From the NCBI RefSeq assembly GCF_022524345.1, contig NZ_JAKWJU010000002.1, positions 3,720,001-3,784,000 on the forward strand: a DNA stretch of 64,000 bases, in the 5' to 3' direction. Each line of letters opens with the position of its first letter. Position 1 is the stretch's first letter. A program made the translations under genes and the position numbers. Below are positions 61,122 to 64,000 of this stretch, one piece after another. The notes beneath the pieces were generated by a model, which did no database searches, was not told the DNA's origin, and worked only from the letters and a program-made list of their open reading frames with translations. The DNA comes from Streptomyces marispadix (GTDB lineage Bacteria; Actinomycetota; Actinomycetes; Streptomycetales; Streptomycetaceae).

Positions 61122-62116
61122 GGCTGGGCTCCTTCCTTCCGTCGGTTCTTCCCGTGCTTACGGTCCGGTTGTGCTTCTCCGGTCCGGTTCTGTGCTTCCG
61201 GTACGGCCGGTGCTGCTCGGTGCCGGCCGTGGAAGGGGACACAGTCCCCACCGTCGCTCGCCCGGCTCCGTCTCGCGAACGCGAACGCATCAGCCCCGGT
61301 CGGGGCGGTGGCCGGGCCCGGGTGTGTTCGCGTGGTGACCAGTCGCGGACCGCGCGTATGTGTACGAGGCGATGTGCCTCCCAGGGGCGGGCAGCCCGTG
61401 CGGTGCCGGTCATGGAGCGTTCGACTTGGGCTTCCCGTACGGCAGTTGGGCCGTCTCGGGTTCTGCGGGCGGTCGCCGGGGCGTGCGATGCGGGGCGCGC
61501 GAGCCGGTTGGCACACCCCTGGCGGGCTTCCGTACGCCTCGTGGTCGCCTTGCCGCAGAAGTCTCCTCCGCGTACGGCGGGTACTTCCATCGGGCGACAC
61601 GTACGCGGTCGGTGAGCACCGCGAGGCGGCCGTGGCGGAAGTGCTCTCGCCGCGCGCTGGGACCCGGCCGGGACCGTACGGGCGTTCCCTTACGGCCTTC
61701 TTGGCGGCGCTCACGCGACATCGGTCCGACTGCCGCCTCTCATAGGGGAGATGGGCCCGCAGCCGCGTCACGAACGGCCGGAGAGGTCCTGCCGAGTTTC
61801 CAACTGCCGCCGCAGGCACGGGAGTCGGGACCTGGCCGCAGATGCCTTACGCCCGCGACGGGGCCCGGCGGAGGCCGCGGGGAGCGCAGGACCTGTGGAG
61901 CCCCTACGAGCGGAAGGCCCGGAAGTGACGGTCTGACTGCCGCTCGTCGGGCCGCACTTGTGTACCCAGGGGGAATCCTGGGGAAACGCGCCGCACGCGC
62001 GAGCGGCACCGCGGATCACGTCGTCAGCGCCACTAGATTGAGGGCTACGAAGATACGGATTGCATGATTTGAACTGTGAATTCAGGACATAGGGACCGAG
62101 AGGACACGGGGTCTGC
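61122..62116. other. Gene-poor stretch before the Gln-rich gene
   Basis: About 1 kb. The chloroperoxidase gene's upstream region has loosely repeated CGGTCCGGTT-like words (61160-61200). No frame on either strand looks like a protein I know. From 62020 to 62115 it is AT-richer (TTGCATGATTTGAACTGTGAATTC), probably the promoter of the next gene. Confidence 0.45.
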
Positions 62117-63211
62117 ATGGAGCCTCGGGAGCTGTGGGAACGGCACACGGTGCTGGCGAGAGCCTTCTGCCAGAGCGACGAGGAGGTGCGTTCGGCGCAG
62201 ACGACGCTCGACGACGCCCAGGCGAGCCGGGCCCGTTCCCTGGCGGCGTTCGCCGTGGTGGTCGGCAACGACAAGGCGGTCGCGGAGATGCTGGGCCTTC
62301 CGGAGCGGGAGGTGCGGATCGCGAGGCGGACCGTAGGGCGTGAGGACGCCCGTTCACTCGCGGACGACCTGCTGATGCCGCCGCCGATCCATCAGCAGGC
62401 CATGGCCGCACCGCACGACGAGAACGCACGGCAGGGCGACGCCGCGCACTCGCAGACGCACTCGCAGAACAAGGGACAGGCGCAAGCTCAGTCCCCGGCC
62501 CAAGTGCCGGGCGGCGGCGAGCACTTGCAGGCCCCGGAGCAGGCGCCTGCCCAGTACCAGTCGGCGCAGGCCCAGCAGGCGCAGCAGCAGTCGGCTGCCC
62601 ATGGCCAGGCACACGCTCAGCCCCAGGCTCAGCAGGCGCAGGCCCAGCAGCAGTCGCATCCTCAGCCCCAGAGCCAGCCGCAACCTCAGCCTTCGGCCCA
62701 CTCCGCCCCGTACCAGACTCAGGCTCAGACCCAGGTCCAGGGTCAGGGCCAGTTGCACGGTCAGTACCACGGTCAGTCGCAGCACCTCGCGGCGCAGTCG
62801 TACTACCAGCAGGAGCAGTACCAGCAGCCGCAGGAGCACTACCAGACCTACGACCACGCGCAGTTGCCCGACCACATGGGCTGGTCGCCGGTGCAGGACG
62901 CGGTGCTCGTCGACGGCTGGCAGTCCGGCGTGGACCTGGAGATCCTCGCCCTCGAACTCGGCACCGATCTGCGGAGGTTGACGGCGCGGGCGCAGTATCT
63001 CTCCGCGCAGGGACGGCTGTTCGTCGCGCCGGAGGAGACGGGCCGGCAGGGCGGCAAGCACCGCAGGGAGACGGTCGCGCACCACTCGGGCATCCCCGCG
63101 CAGCAGATGAGTTCGCCCGGCGACATGCTGCTGCCGGACGGCCTGGTGCCGGACGGATACGGCGGGTACTGGGCGAACTGGAACGAGATGCTGCCCGCGC
63201 CGCAGGGCTGA
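62117..63211 (+). CDS. Glutamine-rich protein of unknown function
   Basis: A 364-aa protein I do not recognise. The N-terminal 85 residues are helical and include AVAEMLGLPEREVRIARRTV, which resembles a small HTH or coiled coil. Residues about 95-255 are extremely rich in Gln, with Ala, Pro, His, Ser and Tyr (QAQQAQQQS, QPQPQPS and QQEQYQQP runs). The C-terminal 110 residues (MGWSPVQDAVLVDGWQSGVD, LEILALELGTDLRRLTARAQ) form a second folded unit resembling a helical repeat. The Q-rich part is prion-like in composition and may phase-separate. The start ATG 62117 has GGACAC upstream, weak. Confidence 0.75.
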   Translation: MEPRELWERHTVLARAFCQSDEEVRSAQTTLDDAQASRARSLAAFAVVVGNDKAVAEMLGLPEREVRIARRTVGREDARSLADDLLMPPPIHQQAMAAPHDENARQGDAAHSQTHSQNKGQAQAQSPAQVPGGGEHLQAPEQAPAQYQSAQAQQAQQQSAAHGQAHAQPQAQQAQAQQQSHPQPQSQPQPQPSAHSAPYQTQAQTQVQGQGQLHGQYHGQSQHLAAQSYYQQEQYQQPQEHYQTYDHAQLPDHMGWSPVQDAVLVDGWQSGVDLEILALELGTDLRRLTARAQYLSAQGRLFVAPEETGRQGGKHRRETVAHHSGIPAQQMSSPGDMLLPDGLVPDGYGGYWANWNEMLPAPQG

Positions 63212-63382
63212 CAGGCCCGGCGCCGCGCGGGGAGGCCGCGGGCCATACGTGTCGCTGGGGCCGTAGGCGGAATCGGACCGGGGAGGCGGGCGGCACGTCC
63301 CGGCCTCCCCGGGCGTTGATAGCGTGTACCACCCCCCGACGACCGCCGCCGGCGCGGTGCGCCTGATGAGGAGCCTGTGACG

Positions 63383-64000
63383 TGACCGTCCAAGCGCTGG
63401 GCCCGAGTTGGCTCGACCCGGACTATCTGATCCAGACGTTCGGTCTGATCGGCATCCTGGTGATCGTCTTCGCGGAATCCGGCCTGCTGATCGGCTTCTT
63501 CCTGCCCGGTGACTCGCTGCTGTTCACCGCCGGACTGCTCGTCGCGACGGACCAGTATCTGCACTATCCGCTGTGGCTGGTCTGCATGCTGGTGGTGATC
63601 TCCGCCGTGCTCGGCGACCAGGCGGGCTATCTCTTCGGGCGCAAGGTCGGCCCGGCTCTGTTCAAGCGGCCCGACTCGCGGCTGTTCAAGCAGGAGAACG
63701 TGGAGAAGGCCCACGAGTTCTTCGAGAAGCACGGGCCGAAGTCGCTGGTGCTGGCGCGGTTCGTGCCCATCGTGCGGACGTTCACGCCGATCATCGCGGG
63801 CGTGAGCCGCATGCGGTACCGCTCCTTCCTGATCTTCAACGTCGTCGGCGGTGTGCTGTGGGGGGCGGGCGTCACCCTGCTCGGCGCTCTGCTGGGCCAG
63901 ATCGCGGCCGTACGGGAGAACATCGAGGCGATGCTCGTCGGCATCGTGCTGCTGTCCGTGACGCCGATCGCGGTGGAGTATCTGCGGGCCCGCAGGCGTA
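63383..64000 (+). CDS. DedA-family membrane protein, C-terminus cut by the right edge
   Basis: A partial frame of 206 codons without stop at the window end. It starts VTVQALGPSWLDPDYLIQTF (GTG 63383, AGGAGCC upstream) and continues through classical DedA features: FAESGLLIGFFLPGDSLLF near residue 35, GDQAGYLFGRKVGPALF, and FFEKHGPKSLVLARFVPIVR, TFTPIIAGVSRM, GVLWGAGVTLLGALLG. The conserved Arg-x-x-P-x-x-R core is intact, unlike the first DedA-like gene. DedA proteins act as flippase-like carriers for undecaprenyl phosphate or phospholipids and affect drug and pH tolerance. The remaining C-terminal few residues lie outside the window. Confidence 0.92.

Overview
The window is chromosomal DNA of a high-GC actinomycete, almost certainly a Streptomyces or close relative. 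Codon third positions are strongly GC-biased, many starts are GTG or TTG, and neighbouring genes often overlap by ATGA or GTGA. Development genes such as wblA, bldG and the ORF1590-type HAD hydrolase are present. From memory, the gene order wblA, crp, nth, acsA, ssd/tad, bldG, hppA, topA, tmk follows the S. coelicolor core around SCO3579 to SCO3542, in the same order.

Layout. Positions 1-2088 are gene-poor accessory DNA: a hypothetical gene cut by the left edge and a decayed IS5-type transposase, ending at a tRNA-Pro(CGG). Positions 2299-13720 hold a metallophosphoesterase, a YqeY protein, a class A penicillin-binding protein, wblA, two coupled ArsA-type ATPases, a DUF4177/RidA pair, a NUDIX/metallo-beta-lactamase-fold pair and crp. 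Positions 14105-26814 hold nth with a NUDIX partner, a MarP-type membrane protease, an epoxide hydrolase, a holin-X-like membrane protein, acetyl-CoA synthetase, a deacetylase-like lipoprotein, a CooC-like ATPase, a degenerate FIC protein and the HAD-IB hydrolase. Positions 27250-32941 are a Tad/Flp pilus locus: ssd, tadA, tadB, tadC, Flp-like pilin and two TadE-like proteins. Its tadA is frameshifted by a 13-bp tandem duplication. Positions 33063-52741 hold a DEAD/DEAH-type helicase, bldG with its anti-sigma partner, hppA, a lipoprotein, a methyltransferase, topA, the tmk fusion, the delta' clamp-loader subunit and a Tap-like lipoprotein peptidase.

Positions 52915-57549 are the most striking part. 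The 3' half of tRNA-Thr(CGT) is repeated exactly (47 bp) about 4.6 kb downstream, which marks an integrated element. Between the repeats lie a broken XRE/DUF5919 regulator and a 1030-aa NLR-like STAND ATPase (NB-ARC plus TPR). The ATPase has at least three TTA codons and an N-terminal motif resembling actinobacterial amyloid-signalling sequences. No integrase is visible. The native tRNA terminator lies beyond the second repeat, and the element supplies its own replacement.

Positions 57822-64000 return to ordinary chromosomal genes: a VOC protein, two DedA/VTT membrane proteins (the second cut by the right edge), a peptidoglycan amidase, a chloroperoxidase-like hydrolase and a glutamine-rich protein of unknown function. 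No CRISPR array, rRNA operon or secondary-metabolite cluster is visible.
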